From Neodiprion pinetum (Eukaryota; Arthropoda; Insecta; Hymenoptera; Diprionidae), in contig NC_060233.1 of assembly GCF_021155775.2 (NCBI RefSeq), positions 8,372,782 through 8,436,781 on the forward strand: a DNA stretch of 64,000 nucleotides. The letters are read 5' to 3'. Positions 38,601 to 49,015 of this stretch are shown here, piece after piece. The notes beneath the pieces are model-generated. The model was not told where the DNA came from, ran no database searches, and was given only the letters and a program-made list of their open reading frames with translations. The translations under genes were made by a program, and so were the position numbers. The number at the start of each line of letters is the position of its first letter. Position 1 is the stretch's first letter.

Positions 38601-39087
38601 ATAACTGTGCTTTTGTAGCTGAAATTTATGATTTTTTGATATTTTTTTCGATGTCAAGGGAATTTCATTGTTTCAACTGAATTAATTCAAGTTACACTTT
38701 GAAACCTTCGTTACATCATATTTCCATCTTCACAGCTCTTTGACTGCGCTTGAACTGTCCCTACGTTTGATGCATCCTTAAACCGTGTTAAAAAATGTTA
38801 CCCACAAGTCAACAATTACTGTTTCAGCGACATTCGCGCTGTTCACGTTAACGATAATTCACTTCAAGCGGGCCCAGGACCGCGGAGCTCGAGTCCTCGA
38901 TGGGCCGGAGGATGGAGTGGTCGGAGGGCCGGTGCCGAAGGATGTGCTAAAGGCGCGAAGGTTCACGACTTCCTGGAGTCTCGACTTCGGCTGGGGCGGA
39001 GTGACGCTTTGCGCCCTGGCCTCGGTGGCCTGGATACTGCTGAGTAAAATAATGCGTTTCAGTCCGATAGCGGCTCTGATCGCGTAG
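24589..39087 (+). CDS. Claudin/PMP22-superfamily-like four-span membrane protein
   Basis: Five exons, 24589-24667, 25941-26171, 34915-35022, 36728-36865 and 38828-39087, every junction in phase 1, giving 271 residues. Hydrophobic segments lie at about residues 14-36, 143-166, 170-195 and 240-260, with a large first extracellular loop (37-140), the claudin/PMP22/stargazin layout. The loop has the superfamily-like G-[LI]-W-x-x-C signature (GGIWTLC, 93-99), a second Cys near residue 123 and N-glycosylation sequons at Asn55 and Asn142. Six histidines fall within residues 73-82 (HPGHTHHHLH). The C-terminus is short. I cannot name the ortholog; junction proteins, calcium-channel gamma-like and clarin/TMEM178-like proteins share this shape. 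Introns of 8.7, 1.7 and 2.0 kb hold many repeats. Confidence 0.8.
24668..25940 (+). other. Tetraspan gene intron 1
   Basis: 1.27 kb, donor gcag|gtaaag and acceptor tgctttccag. A short run of cactcact units lies at 24989-25008. No other feature seen. Confidence 0.7.
26361..26923. mobile_element. Foldback (long inverted repeat) element
   Basis: The first and last roughly 200 bases are imperfect reverse complements. Landmarks paired across the element are gtgccaggtcactgaaaat with the complement of attttcattgacctagcac, gcaattgtctgaac with gttcagacaatcgc, and ggagttattt with aaataactcc. The inner arms carry taacgttactgtaacg against cgttacgttacgttaacg. There is no open frame, so it is a non-autonomous MITE-like element. 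Confidence 0.8.
27263..27745. mobile_element. Inverted-repeat MITE with CCGGGTGT ends
   Basis: The element begins TACCGGGTGTCCC and ends with the complementary ACACCCGGTA. The arms are about 105 bases long and include CTGATTTATCTCGAAAAATA, matched by the complement of TATTTTTCGAGATAAATCAG. TA dinucleotides at both ends fit a Tc1/mariner-type target site, but there is no transposase frame. The centre holds poly-A/T and a second weaker inverted pair around a ggaaacataac / gtgtttcca segment. Confidence 0.82.
28397..28986. mobile_element. TTAA/CCCTTT inverted-repeat family, copy A
   Basis: It begins tcaaccctttgaatcac and ends with the complement-like accactatgactcaaagtg. Internally it has the phrases shared with the other copies: caagatggc, ggataaaaatttcaaa, gggttctcggggtcggtgatt and ggtataaaataggtgatga. 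The outer TTAA has decayed to TCAA at the left. No open frame. Confidence 0.7.
31459..31900. mobile_element. TTAA/CCCTTT inverted-repeat family, copy B
   Basis: It starts caaccctttgagtcacag and carries the shared body: ttttatatccattcag, agtatattaacaggttttc, caagatggcggatccaatat and gagtttttggggttggtgat. The right inverted end is missing, so this copy looks truncated near 31900. Confidence 0.7.
34762..34799 (+). repeat. Perfect 14-bp stem hairpin in intron 2
   Basis: AGGCGTCTTATTTC at 34762-34775 is followed by a 10-base loop and its exact reverse complement at 34786-34799. It lies 116 bases before exon 3 of the tetraspan gene. It is too short for a typical pre-miRNA. Its function is unknown. 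Confidence 0.85.
35023..36727 (+). other. Tetraspan gene intron 3
   Basis: 1.7 kb. It holds an interrupted GA microsatellite (35571-35603), TA-rich repeats (about 36155-36215) and several T/A runs. No exon or other gene seen. Confidence 0.65.
36866..38827 (+). other. Tetraspan gene intron 4
   Basis: 2.0 kb. It contains a pair of direct repeats (37096 and 37275) and a GC-richer, coding-looking patch at about 37440-38000 that I could not attach to any gene. The rest is AT-rich. Confidence 0.6.
37096..37330. repeat. Direct repeat pair, about 55 bases each
   Basis: Copies begin at 37096 and 37275. Each reads gagaggctat, then one mismatch, then ctaaaactaattatgta, then tttcgggac, and ends in gtcggtaaaa. 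Spacing is 179 bases. The sequence between them is unrelated. Confidence 0.85.
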
Positions 39088-42000
39088 CAGTGGGAGGCCT
39101 TTGAGGTTTGAAACAGATCGAGCAACGGTATAGATGCAGGTGTAGCTGCTGGATGCGCGAGAGGATATTGCAGGAGGATCAGTTGTCCGATAAGAAGACC
39201 GAAGGTCGGTCAGTCAATTGAAATGCTGTGATGACGATGATGATCGATTGATGATGATTCTTACCGACCCGCCAACTTGAACATTGTAACAATCTTTCTC
39301 TATATTAATGCTGTACGATTGATCGATTAATCGTTTTTCCGATTAATCGAAGTTTCCTCGTAATAACTCTGCAGGTCAATAAGTACATGACTAGCGACTC
39401 ACATACCATGTTCGATTTTGTATTTCGGTCAGAGACAAGTATAGTTCGAGAATGGTGAATAAGTTGCGAGTCATAAGTATACCGATAGACCTGCAGAATC
39501 ATTATCAGCTAAATTCGATTAATCGGATAAACGATTAACCGAAATCGTTAATCAATCGATTAATCGGGAAACTCGACTGGTTAATCGAAAAAACGATCAG
39601 TCGATTAATCGCACAGCACTACTCTATATAAATACATACACCAGTGACGCAGATTCTTAATTGCCAAACTATACAAATAGTTATATTTTTACGATGTTTT
39701 AAAGTTATGATGACACGTATTACACAGATTACATACGCACATTTTACAAATAAACATACAGGCATGCGATATCGACGGGACAACGGGGTGCATGGAATTG
39801 AATTTACAGAGGAATGGATTATGTGTGGGATAAAATGACTGGTTTTGATACCTCAAAGGTCGAATATAAACTAACAATAACATTAAATCGCAAGTTCTTT
39901 GATATAAGACAATATGCAATCATCGTTCATGCTCAGCTAATGATAACATACATATTCGTGCTTAGTACATGCTATAGCATTTTCTTTTCACCTTTGATTT
40001 TTGATTGAAAAAGAACCGATTGAAGGAAACATTCTCGAACTTCGGTGACGGAAATTATCAAACACACACAAGAATTACACGTGTAAATATAAATATACGG
40101 TTGAAGGGCGGGGTCACAAAAAGAAGGCAAAAATATGGTAATAAACCTGCGCACGGATTGTCAAAGGTAGCAGAAGTTAGGTCTGTGTGATACATAAAAT
40201 AAGATGGTATAACAATAATGATAATACAACGGGGGAACAAACTTTCGCAACAATGAAAGAGGGATGAGAGAAGGAGGAGGAAACTTAGTTCTCATTATAC
40301 TGACGAAACGGGACTTAAACTTTCCTCTCACGTATACATTTAAACTCTTGGTCAATTAAACTTTTCCATTTATTTCCCTGAAATGTGTTTTCGTAACAGG
40401 CGATCTCGTGATTAAACTTCGTAATGAATTATATTTCGAGCTTGTACAAATTGTACAATGCCGGATTATTTCGTTAATGTCTGTATTTCTGTAAGCTTAT
40501 ATCAAGTGTACATCACATAAACCGTGTACCAGTTATATGCCGGTGTGTGAGATAAATGAAGAGAACTATTGACCTCTTCCGAAGGTACCCTCAGGTATCG
40601 AGGTAAGCAGGGCATGAACAAAGAATGCTGCTCACTTACCGAGCACACTCCCGCTTCTGGCGGTGACAAAAACAGAAAATAGACGGAAGACAAACGTATG
40701 AAGGAAAATTCGGCACTAAATTTTGAAGTGAAGGAGAAAAGTTTTATACCTGTAAGGGCGAAGTTTTGTTCCTAACAGTAAGACACAAACGTTCTTTTAT
40801 AACTTTACTTTTCCTCCTATCGATTGTTGTGTGCAGTATTAACGATTTGCGTATGTATTATTGAGTGTCAGAGGAAATATTCAGATTATGGTACAGATCG
40901 AACCACCTCGAATGTTTATATTTATAGAAAGTCAAGAAATTAGGAAACGATATAGGTAGAATCGACGCATAATTTTATATACGCATGCACAGCCATAGAT
41001 TGTAATCGAAGCATTAATAACGAAATCGCGTAACATAATCATCGCATGTAGTTCAAATATTCGCGCTAAAAAAAAAAGAAACAAAAAGAAAGAAAGAAAA
41101 AGAAATCACGAAGGGATCATTGAAATGCTAAGTCAATTCAAAGTATACATATTATACGCAAATCTATGTATTTAGTCATTTTATAAGCTTATAACTATCC
41201 GCGTATTTAAAAGATTTTTAAACAATCTTCTAGGTAAAACAAATTAGTGAAGATAAAAATAATGTTCATTAATCCCGTCCTTTTTCGGTTGTTTCTTTAA
41301 AGCGAAAATTGAAAGGAGGCTCAAATCCTTACAGTTTACATTGCCAATGGTCGGAAAAAATTATATCCATCGACTGTAATTAAATTGTATAGAATTATGA
41401 ACCACGTGTTGTTAACGATCAAAAACCGGAAGTGGAAGGCATGAATGAGCATACGTATAAATTGTAGAGGCGGGCCAAGTGTAAGAGCTGAAAAACATAA
41501 CAGCCAGACGTCGTTCGGCGTTTGTAAAGTAAAATAATAAACGATAACGTATTACCGTAATAGTTTTTCGCTCGGTCTCCGCAAGTACGACAAGAAGAAC
41601 GTGTAGTGGCAGGCTTGTTCAACATTCCGTTGTATCTCGCCCTCGATTGGCCACGAAGTGAAAAAATATATAGATATACTAGCTTTGCAAATCGAGTAAA
41701 CAAAAATTCGTCATCATAATTATAATGTCCACACGTCCATGAAATATCGAGTGACCGTTACCAGATAAAGCAAGAAACAATTCGTCCACTAATGTGTAAG
41801 ATGGGAAAAATTGTATACTAAAAAAAAAAGAAAGAAAAATTATTGAAAATAAATTCAATCTTGTTGTAACGGTTAATTAATCCGTGTCGTGAAAACATGC
41901 GTATTTGTCTCTCTGTCTCGTCCGACAGCGAAAGTAGACGTTTTTCAACGGCGGTTACGATCTTTCAGTGGAATGTTTTTTACTCTCGTTAATTAATTGA

Positions 42001-42460
42001 TTAATAGATTAATCGATCTACCATAATACATCATTGTTATTGTAAAACGCCTTTACGCTCCAGCACGAGGGATTGCAGGTAATCGACCCTCGTGCGTTTA
42101 TCTGCGATAAAATAATAATACGAAATAAAAATCTCTTTCGAACTCTTACCGTAAGGGATATTTTCCGAAAAATATGCGCCCTGCAGTCCCGTGTTCCCTC
42201 CAAAAAAAAAGATACGGTTATCCGGCGTCTTTTGCGGCCCTTTTTTCACCGATATACCGATTTGATACGCGGCTTTATATGGCTGCGGACGGGATGCAAC
42301 GTCGACAGGCTAGTCGGGACGCAAATGCAAAGAAAACGGTCTTGGATCGCGGTAGGATATACGTTAAGAAGTCGGAAAACAACCGTTAGCGAGACTCTTC
42401 TGCCGGCAGACGTCTTCTAGAACGGGACAACGACGAGTCGGTCACGACGGACGATTGCGA
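39088..42460. other. Intergenic, downstream of the tetraspan gene
   Basis: 3.4 kb without a supported gene. It contains the 39308-39620 palindromic element and otherwise AT-rich DNA with A-rich runs near 41070-41105 and 41820. A 9-bp-stem palindrome (gcacgaggg / ccctcgtgc) lies at about 42063-42095. Confidence 0.55.
39308..39620. mobile_element. CGATTAATCG-rich palindromic element, long copy
   Basis: The ends AATGCTGTACGATTGATCG and CGATTAATCGCACAGCACT are near reverse complements. Most of the 310 bases fold back, including actctgcaggtc against gacctgcagaat. No open frame. It shares its terminal sequence with the shorter copy at 48573-48700 and is probably a hAT-type MITE; that class is inference. 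Confidence 0.72.
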
Positions 42461-43594
42461 AATGCATTGAATGCGCATGCGCGACAATTCTCTCGCCATC
42501 TTGATTATTTATGCAGCCGTAATTTCGCGCGCACGTCGAATTTTACATTTTGATATTTGAACATGACTTGCGAAAAAACATTTAAATCAGCTTTTTATTT
42601 GTTTAAAATTGGAATAAAGATTTCTTTAGAATCAATCTACGTCGCTTTGATGCGCTCTGTCGGGTGGATCAAGCTTATGCAGCCGTAATGCAGGCCGAAG
42701 AACCCATTGGTGGCTTCTCCTGTATTCTAAAATGTCATTGGCTTAGAAGAGTTGACTTAACTCCCCGAAGGTGGCGCTGAATTCGCTCATTGCCTTGGTG
42801 CTTCCACTGTCACTGCTCTCGTATTATTTGGCCCGTGGTCTACGGGAGATCGTCTTTTGTCGTATCGGCACATTCGGCACAGTTCACTCGCTCCCCTCTT
42901 CGCCGCGTCACTCGGCCGACAAATCAGCAACGTGACTGACGACGAAGAATAGACAACGTTAGCGAAAACTACCGAGACTTTCTCCAGTAATCCAAATAAT
43001 CAAACGAATAAGCAGCTAGTCACACGGATGATCGATTCATACGCAATGATTACATCGCAGTTGGCGATCGGAAAGCGTTCATGGCTGCTGTATACATTTC
43101 GAACAATAGACCCATCTACTTATGTCTCTGAATCGCTGTCATGAATTAAATATCAAAGGAATTTCCCCTTTGACGTGATTCGTCCAACGTGCGTCAAGGT
43201 TAGGTTAGGTTAGGTCAGGTTAAACTGACGGACTTCACGGCGGTAGTACTAAAATATCGCGGCAGGTAACGCCAGATGAAAAGAGTGTGAGAGACTCGAT
43301 CGGTAACGACGGATTAGTCGGCGTCCGACCGTGCGGGTCAGCGGTAAGATTAAGCGAAATAAGATTAATATAAACGGGAAAATTTAAATGTATTAAGTTG
43401 AAAGTAGTGAAAATGTGGCATGTTCCTAGTGATGTCTGTCTGCCTTTTATGTGCGGAGTTTGTGTATCTTCAGTGGAAAATATTGTGTTTGTGAACAAGA
43501 GGATGATCACCGCTCACCGATAAGTCGGAGCCCGAAAAAAGCGGCAACGCTCTGACATTCGGAAGAAATAATCATCCCTCGCATCGTTGAAGCG
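42460..43594 (+). promoter_or_regulatory. Promoter-like patch and probable untranslated first exon
   Basis: TGCGCATGCGCGA at 42472-42484 matches the NRF-1 palindrome. CGCCATCTTG at 42494-42503 matches the complement of the YY1/'aagATGGCGgc' promoter motif. GC-richer DNA follows, ending at a perfect donor GAAGCG|gtaagt after 43594. No long open frame precedes that donor, so it looks like a 5' untranslated exon on the plus strand. Its gene may be the one at 46072 or lie outside the window. Confidence 0.45.
43196..43222 (+). repeat. Short TTAGG-type tract
   Basis: AAGG followed by three exact TTAGG units, one TCAGG variant and TTA. TTAGG is the telomeric repeat of many insects. The tract is too short to be a telomere. 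Confidence 0.8.
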
Positions 43595-44259
43595 GTAAGT
43601 TGAATTACCCTGTCTTATTTACTGAAAAAATAATCAGGAGCGTTAAGACGGATCCCTTGATATTGGATCATTCTAGAATGTTTGTTTTCACCGTTTCGAG
43701 AAGATCTGATCAAGTTTTCGGATTAAGAAAATCAATGGTATGAAGTAAGCTGAGTAAGATGTTGATTTCACACGCGTTTAAACGGAATTTGAAAACCTTT
43801 CGAATCTTTTGTCTATTTGCTTTTGTGTACTGAGGCATGGTTATCGCTTTTATTCAAAGACAAAATCCGCCGAACAGAACGGGAAATTGGATTTTAACCC
43901 AAATTGGCGAAAAAAATTATGATCTGTTGATTAGAAAACGCGACCTGCGACAGAAATTGACAAATGAAACCGTCGTTCAAAACGATTCATTTTCACAATC
44001 GTTCCCTAATTGAGTAGATATTCGCTAGGGGCAGATTTTGACAGAATCAGAAAGTCGTTAGAATTTATTATTGGACAATTGACGGACGGTTTACAGTTTC
44101 ATACAGTTTAACAGCGACTTGGATATATTTATGAATGTGATAAAATAACAGACGCCTCATTGCAGTATCCGTTAACACATTAACAGCATAAATTCGATCT
44201 GTTTTTGGGCAGTTCACTCGGGTGTTTTTTTTTTTTTTTACGAATATACATACTTAAAA
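43595..44259. other. Spacer between the putative first exon and the membrane-gene cluster
   Basis: 665 bases of unremarkable DNA with one T run at about 44226. No gene seen. Confidence 0.55.
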
Positions 44260-45493
44260 TCAAAAGGTCGGGTGACGAGCTTGTCTGTGAAATAGGCAAA
44301 ATACTTGAAGCCAGTTGTGTACAGCGAGAAAAGCGAGTAAAATTTCATCCCGTTTTACGTGCAATCCATCGAGGAATAGTCGTACGAAAAAAACGATTAC
44401 CTCGACCAGAATAACGCACAATTGCATCAGGAGCCACGGCGTGTGAAGCATCGGATATTCCTGCAATGGAAGAACGAACTTTTATCATTTTTTATTTCAC
44501 CCTTATACCGGACGTTTTCGGTGAAACCCGCCACTCAACGCCAGCAGATAGGCAACCGGAGCTACGTTTTGTAGCGCAACGTGATCGAAATGGCACATCG
44601 GTTGCCTATCTGCCGGCGTCGAGTGGCGAGTTTCACGAAAAAGTCGTTGCGATATCAAAATCCACCCACCGTTATCGCTCCAAGCATTATTAGAGTGTAG
44701 TGTTCTATTCCGAGGATCGAAGTCATCAGCTTCAAGTCTCTTTCGACGTCGGTTGGAACTGCGGATTGTATTAAATTTGAATTTAATTAAGAAAATCACC
44801 TTTTTTAATCGATTGCGACTAAGGAATGATGACCTGATGACAGTTATTTCATTAAGTTTACTCGAACAATGTGGGCATTGGGAATTTTCAATTACATATC
44901 AAGAAGACATTAGAAAACTCTAATTTAAGCCAAGGTTTATCAATAATCAGGCTTTCACAACAAAATTTGGTAATTCTGTTTCGTAGAGAAGTTATACGTA
45001 CCGAAATGATAAAATAAGCTGAAAAGATTGTAAAATTTGAAATCTGAAATTGGATTTGACTTAGTTTCTTTTCAACTAACATATTATGCGTCTGAAAAAG
45101 TACGATAAAAATTGGTCTGAAAGTTTGAAAGGTTGAATTTAAAATTTTTGGCAACTAGATTAATTTTAATAGAAAATATATTTTCACCATGAGATTGCAG
45201 ACCGTTGCAAGATTTATTAGAAACTGATTGGCTCACCGACGTCGCCTCCGCCTCTTTGTCGATTAGCGCATCTAAGTGGAGGTTTTGAGTTCATAATGCG
45301 AATAATGTCGAAACCTGTTATCACCTGAATGTAAATCAGAATTGTTTCTTCTCTCTTTAATTTTAACGGAGTTAATTACAGTGGCGTTGGCAATTTTAAA
45401 ACTCACCGTTCCAATCAGGCCCAAAAGTATGACGTAGGCCGAAGTACCAAGGAAATAGTTGTCGCAAACGTTGCAGGCGATTTTTGCCAGGCG
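44260..45493 (-). CDS. Partial multi-span membrane protein gene, last two exons
   Basis: Two exons are visible, 45493-45407 and 44460-44260, joined in phase 0 with consensus acceptors (attccag, ccattgcag) and donor (ACG|gtgagt). Together they encode 95 residues ending HRQARHPTF. There are two or three hydrophobic stretches (NYFLGTSAYVILLGLIGT; LLMQLCVILVEVIVFFVRLF; EILLAFLAVHNWLQVFCLF). Earlier exons must exist upstream on the minus strand but I could not identify them; they could overlap antisense the gene at 46072. The compact spans and the C-terminal NW-x(5)-L-F/Y pattern recall small insect tetraspan proteins of the DUF7027 kind, a tentative resemblance. A foldback element sits in the intron. 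Confidence 0.6.
44520..44638. repeat. Short inverted-repeat hairpin
   Basis: Left arm about 44520-44559 (GTGAAACCCGCCACTCAACG onward) pairs with the right arm about 44599-44638, which ends CGAGTGGCGAGTTTCACG. Arms are about 39 bases with four or five mismatches, and the 40-base loop contains a nested gctac/gtagc stem. It lies in the intron of the minus-strand partial gene. It is either a very small foldback element or a transcribed hairpin. Confidence 0.82.
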
Positions 45494-46071
45494 CTGGAAT
45501 AATAGTTATTTACAACGGAAGGCAAAAAAAAAAATACGCGTCATTAGTACATAAATTCAGCGACTCTTGAAACGGATTCGCAAATTTTTTTAAGTGGGGG
45601 TCAAGTGTGCGAAGTAAAAAAATTTCTATCCAAAACACGTGATTGGCAATGTTATATTTTATACAAATCCTGAGACAGCTGCGTTGCATTTTCGCCGATT
45701 ACGGATTCCCATTATTTCCTTTCTTTCCGCCGTCTCTCGTTGCGTTTATTAAACAAACATCACAGAGCCGAGTAATTATCTAATTCGTATTCGGGGATGT
45801 TTTGAACCGGTTTTTTCCTCTCTGCTTTTCTCGCTCTCGCGTATGTTTTGACAGATTATTATTGACAGCCGATAATACCTACTCCAGCAGCTTTTATCAC
45901 TACTCACTGATTTCTTATTCTTATCAAATAACGAGCTTATTCCACAGAGACTGCATTTCCTCGATCCTCTGCCCATTTTTTTTTTATTCTTCTTTTTTTC
46001 CTCAACGGGAGTCTATTTCCTACCCTCTCTCTCTCTCTGTAATGTCTCTTATTATACCGCTGTCTCTTTCA

Positions 46072-48074
46072 ATGGACATTAATTTGCAGGCTAGGAATTT
46101 ACGCGATGATACACTTGATAATTTTTTCGACTGCATGGATCGTGACAAATACTTCGTAAAATTAGTTACGGAAATAACAGGCTGGGGGAAAATAAGCGAA
46201 CAATGGAAAAGGAGGTTTTCGTTCATGGCCCTCCGAGTTATCCTCCTCGTCACAATTTGTTTCACCGTAACGTCAGATCTGTAAGAGAAAAGTACGCCAA
46301 GTACAAAATGTAACAAGTTTTTTTTTTTTTTCTTTTAACCTTTTCAACGTCAATTTTATATTTCACTTGCTTTTTCTCTCAAGTATATCATTTTATACAC
46401 GATAAACACAATTAGTTTATTTTCGACATGAAAAAGAGCCTCAATGCAAATTACAGACCTGAAAAGCACTATGAAAACGTTAAACAGACGCTTGAAGGTT
46501 GCGCTCCGATTCCAGTAAGTCGTTTGTAGAATTAATTTTAATAAAAATTCATCTCAGAATCAGGAAAAATTCTCGAATTATATTCGGAGTTTTGAATTTA
46601 ACGTTTCGTAAAAACCACACGTCGAAATATTCCTCAGGAGAAATCGTCCGACTCGAAATCCAGAGCAAACTATTCGGGCGACGTCTTTAAGTCATGCTCA
46701 AAAGCCCCCCACTTCCGATTCGCAAAAAACCACGACGAACTTTGCTGGAATCTTCAAGCAGTTTTGCTCGCCACTTCCATTTTGGTGTTGAGTTACAACG
46801 GAGCGCGTTACGGGCGATCGGAATACAGCCTCATGGAAAATGGGAAAACAGTCCACGGCTCTGTGCCTCCTAATCGTACCGTAGTTACCCTGAGTCTAGG
46901 ATATTCTCCACCCTATTCGATACTCTCGGCGATATCAGCTGGAATGCTCCTTTACTCCCTTGTTTCTGTGAGTAATTCAGGTTTGAGCAACTTATTGTTC
47001 CATATTCAAGAACGAATGAAATATTAGGAACAGAGGAACAACTGTTTGAAAAATCCCCGGCAATGTTATTGTTTAGGTCAGAGTTTGAACACTAATTGGT
47101 TTACTCTGAGTGAATTTCATCCCAAATATTTTTCAAACGCCTCGTAGAGTTCAGGAATAGATTTTTATAGTTTTATGGTCAAAATCATATCTGTAACAAA
47201 GAGAAAAAAAAAAAATTTGTAAAATATTTTTTTCCCGTTTTATCGTAACTTTGCCGATGTCTTACGATATTTAAACAATCAATTTTGGCTAGCAAAACTG
47301 AGAAAGATTTTACTGCCACCCTTAAACAATACCTAGATATTTTTTTTTTAAATTTTACAACTCATTGTTGAAGCAGAATATCACTTTTTTGGAGCTGGGG
47401 TCAATTTCATTCAGTGTTACAGTTATGCGATTCTATTGAAGTGTGACCAATTGGGATTAATCATTTCTTAAACGTTCCTCAAATTATTGATATTGTGTTA
47501 TTCGAATTTGCTCGGATTCATTTTAATTATACACAGTAAGAATATCGTTTCAACCGTCTTCGCCATCATTGATGTAAATAACATTGTTGGAGATTTTTTA
47601 AACGTGGTTTTTACCCTTTTCCTCAATTTTCTATCAATGGTAACGACTTTTTACGTCCCACAAGGATTTCTCATATCTATGTTGATGTTAAAAATTTATT
47701 TGCCTGAAAATTGAACAATCAAAACTATCGTGGGTTTAGAAAAAAGCATCCTGGAGTCTTCCTTCTGTGGTTTTGTGCATGGCTGATCTGGTCTGCGACG
47801 TCGGTGACGCGATCGTTGCGATTTGGCTGTTTTTTGCAAGTTTGAAGATGGCTACCGCGATATTGTATACCGCTGGAACACTCGTCATAATCCGTACGTT
47901 ACATTCGGAAAGAAAAAGAAAGAGAGAGAGAGAGAGAGAGAATGGAGCGACGGAGAATACTTAATTGCATAAAAACGATCGATCTTTATTAAATTGATAA
48001 ATTATATTTCAGTCGGTGAATTTTGGGTATGGTCGGGAGTTCTGCAGCTTTACGAGCACCGTACTTTCAAATGA
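46072..48074 (+). CDS. Unrecognised multi-span membrane protein
   Basis: Five exons, 46072-46280, 46457-46514, 46638-46967, 47740-47893 and 48013-48074, join in phase to 270 residues. Every junction has a good consensus (ATCT|gtaaga, TCCA|gtaagt, TTCT|gtgagt, ATCC|gtacgt). The protein has a short polar N-terminus, a hydrophobic segment (MALRVILLVTICFTV), a polar Cys-containing loop, then hydrophobic segments LQAVLLATSILVLSY, YSILSAISAGMLLYSLVS, AIVAIWLFFASL and ILYTAGTLVIILGEFWVWSG. The last exon ends YEHRTFK. The start is uncertain: the ATG at 46072 is followed after 18 bases by an acceptor-like tttgcag, so an upstream exon may join at 46091. The C-terminal pattern resembles the minus-strand gene at 44260, suggesting diverged relatives. 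I do not recognise a function. Confidence 0.6.
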
Positions 48075-48342
48075 AAATACTAACGGTGAAATTTCATCGT
48101 ACACAGTCTATAAATTGTTTTAAAAAATTACGCAGCGTAAAAATTGTTGTCTTCTATTAATTATTACATTTGTGTATAATATACTTATACTTTGTGACAC
48201 ATTTCTTTTTTTTTCTTTTCTTTTTTTTTTTTTTGTACACGTTTAAAATGAATATCATCTAACGAATTTTACACAATGTGGATACATTATTATGTAATAT
48301 AGAATTTTTCTTCGCGTTCTGATAATTTTTAGAAAAACTTAC

Positions 48343-48522
48343 GCACTTCTAAACACTCGCGAACTGCTCGATGTTGCTGCAAGCATTTTTCTTGAAGTCT
48401 TATTCGCTGCATCCTTATTTGTCGAAAGTATCGTAGGGCAGTTTAAATTTTCCATCGATGATGATCCTCCAGTCAGTGAGTCTAAGGGATCCAATATCTT
48501 CACTCCCGAACACCGCGAGGAT
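48343..48522 (-). CDS. Candidate extra 3' exon of the 50.5-kb minus gene (strand ambiguous)
   Basis: On the minus strand this stretch has a good acceptor (gagtttacag) and a perfect donor (GTGC|gtaagt). It is open in the frame reached if the previous exon uses a donor at 49020 (CCCCAA|gtgaga) instead of reading its TGA stop. It encodes a Ser/Thr/Asn-rich segment with two Cys (SSRCSGVKILDPLDSLTGG at its start). The plus strand is also open throughout, encoding a hydrophobic helix and an acidic tail, bounded by ttttag and ATCT|gtaaac. I prefer the minus reading because it continues a gene in phase, but cannot settle it. Confidence 0.35.
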
Positions 48523-48572
48523 CTGTAAACTCACGATTCAAATGCATTCCTACATTGAAATTTTGCTGTACG

Positions 48573-48700
48573 TACTAGGGCTGCGCGATTAATCGATGAA
48601 TCGGTAGCTTCGATTAATCGATTAGTCAACCTTTTCCATTAATCGTTATTCCAATGAATCGAAATCGTCGATTAATCGATTAATCGCACACCCCTAGTAC
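48573..48700. mobile_element. CGATTAATCG-rich palindromic MITE, short copy
   Basis: 128 bases from GTACTAGGGCTGCGCGATTA to CGCACACCCCTAGTAC. The ends are inverted repeats of about 21 bases, and the inner arms repeat the cgattaatcga motif. It lies between the candidate exon at 48343 and the TTAA element at 48731, and is related to the long copy at 39308. Confidence 0.8.
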
Positions 48701-48730
48701 ATACAGATTGAAATTGAAAATTATTGCAGG

Positions 48731-49000
48731 TTAACCCTTTCAGTCAAACATTTTCCAACTCAATACTTAGGCTTGCTAATCACGAATCCGAAGTCGGAAT
48801 TGAATCATTTCCAAATCCAAGATGGCTTATCCAATATGGCGGATGTGAAATCGAAAAAACTATGAAAATTCGACGATTCTGTCCGAAACTTGTTACTCTA
48901 GGACTTCTGGGATTATACAAAGTTATACAAAGATCACTTGAAGTTGTAAATAAAATGTGATAAGCCTACGACGTGGAAATTTTTTAGTTTAAAGGGTTAA
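48731..49000. mobile_element. TTAA/CCCTTT inverted-repeat family, copy E (intact ends)
   Basis: The best-preserved copy: TTAA at 48731 followed by CCCTTTCAGTC, and AAAGGG followed by TTAA at 48997-49000. The body has the family phrases ccaagatggcttatccaata and tggcggatg. The TTAA duplication with CCC/GGG ends is the hallmark of piggyBac-type insertion; no transposase is present. It lies directly downstream of the stop codon of the minus-strand gene at 49016. Confidence 0.82.
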
Positions 49001-49015
49001 TATCGTCGTCGATTC

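Noticed and set aside
40560..40690. Possible minus-strand exon ending at CTCG|gtaagt
   Set aside because: The donor is good, but no acceptor with a reasonable exon length or neighbouring exon in phase could be found.
45802..46071. N-terminal part of the 160-codon frame before the 46072 gene
   Set aside because: The stretch is Ser/Leu/Phe-rich translation of T/C-rich DNA. It is better explained as a pyrimidine-rich acceptor region or leader than as coding.
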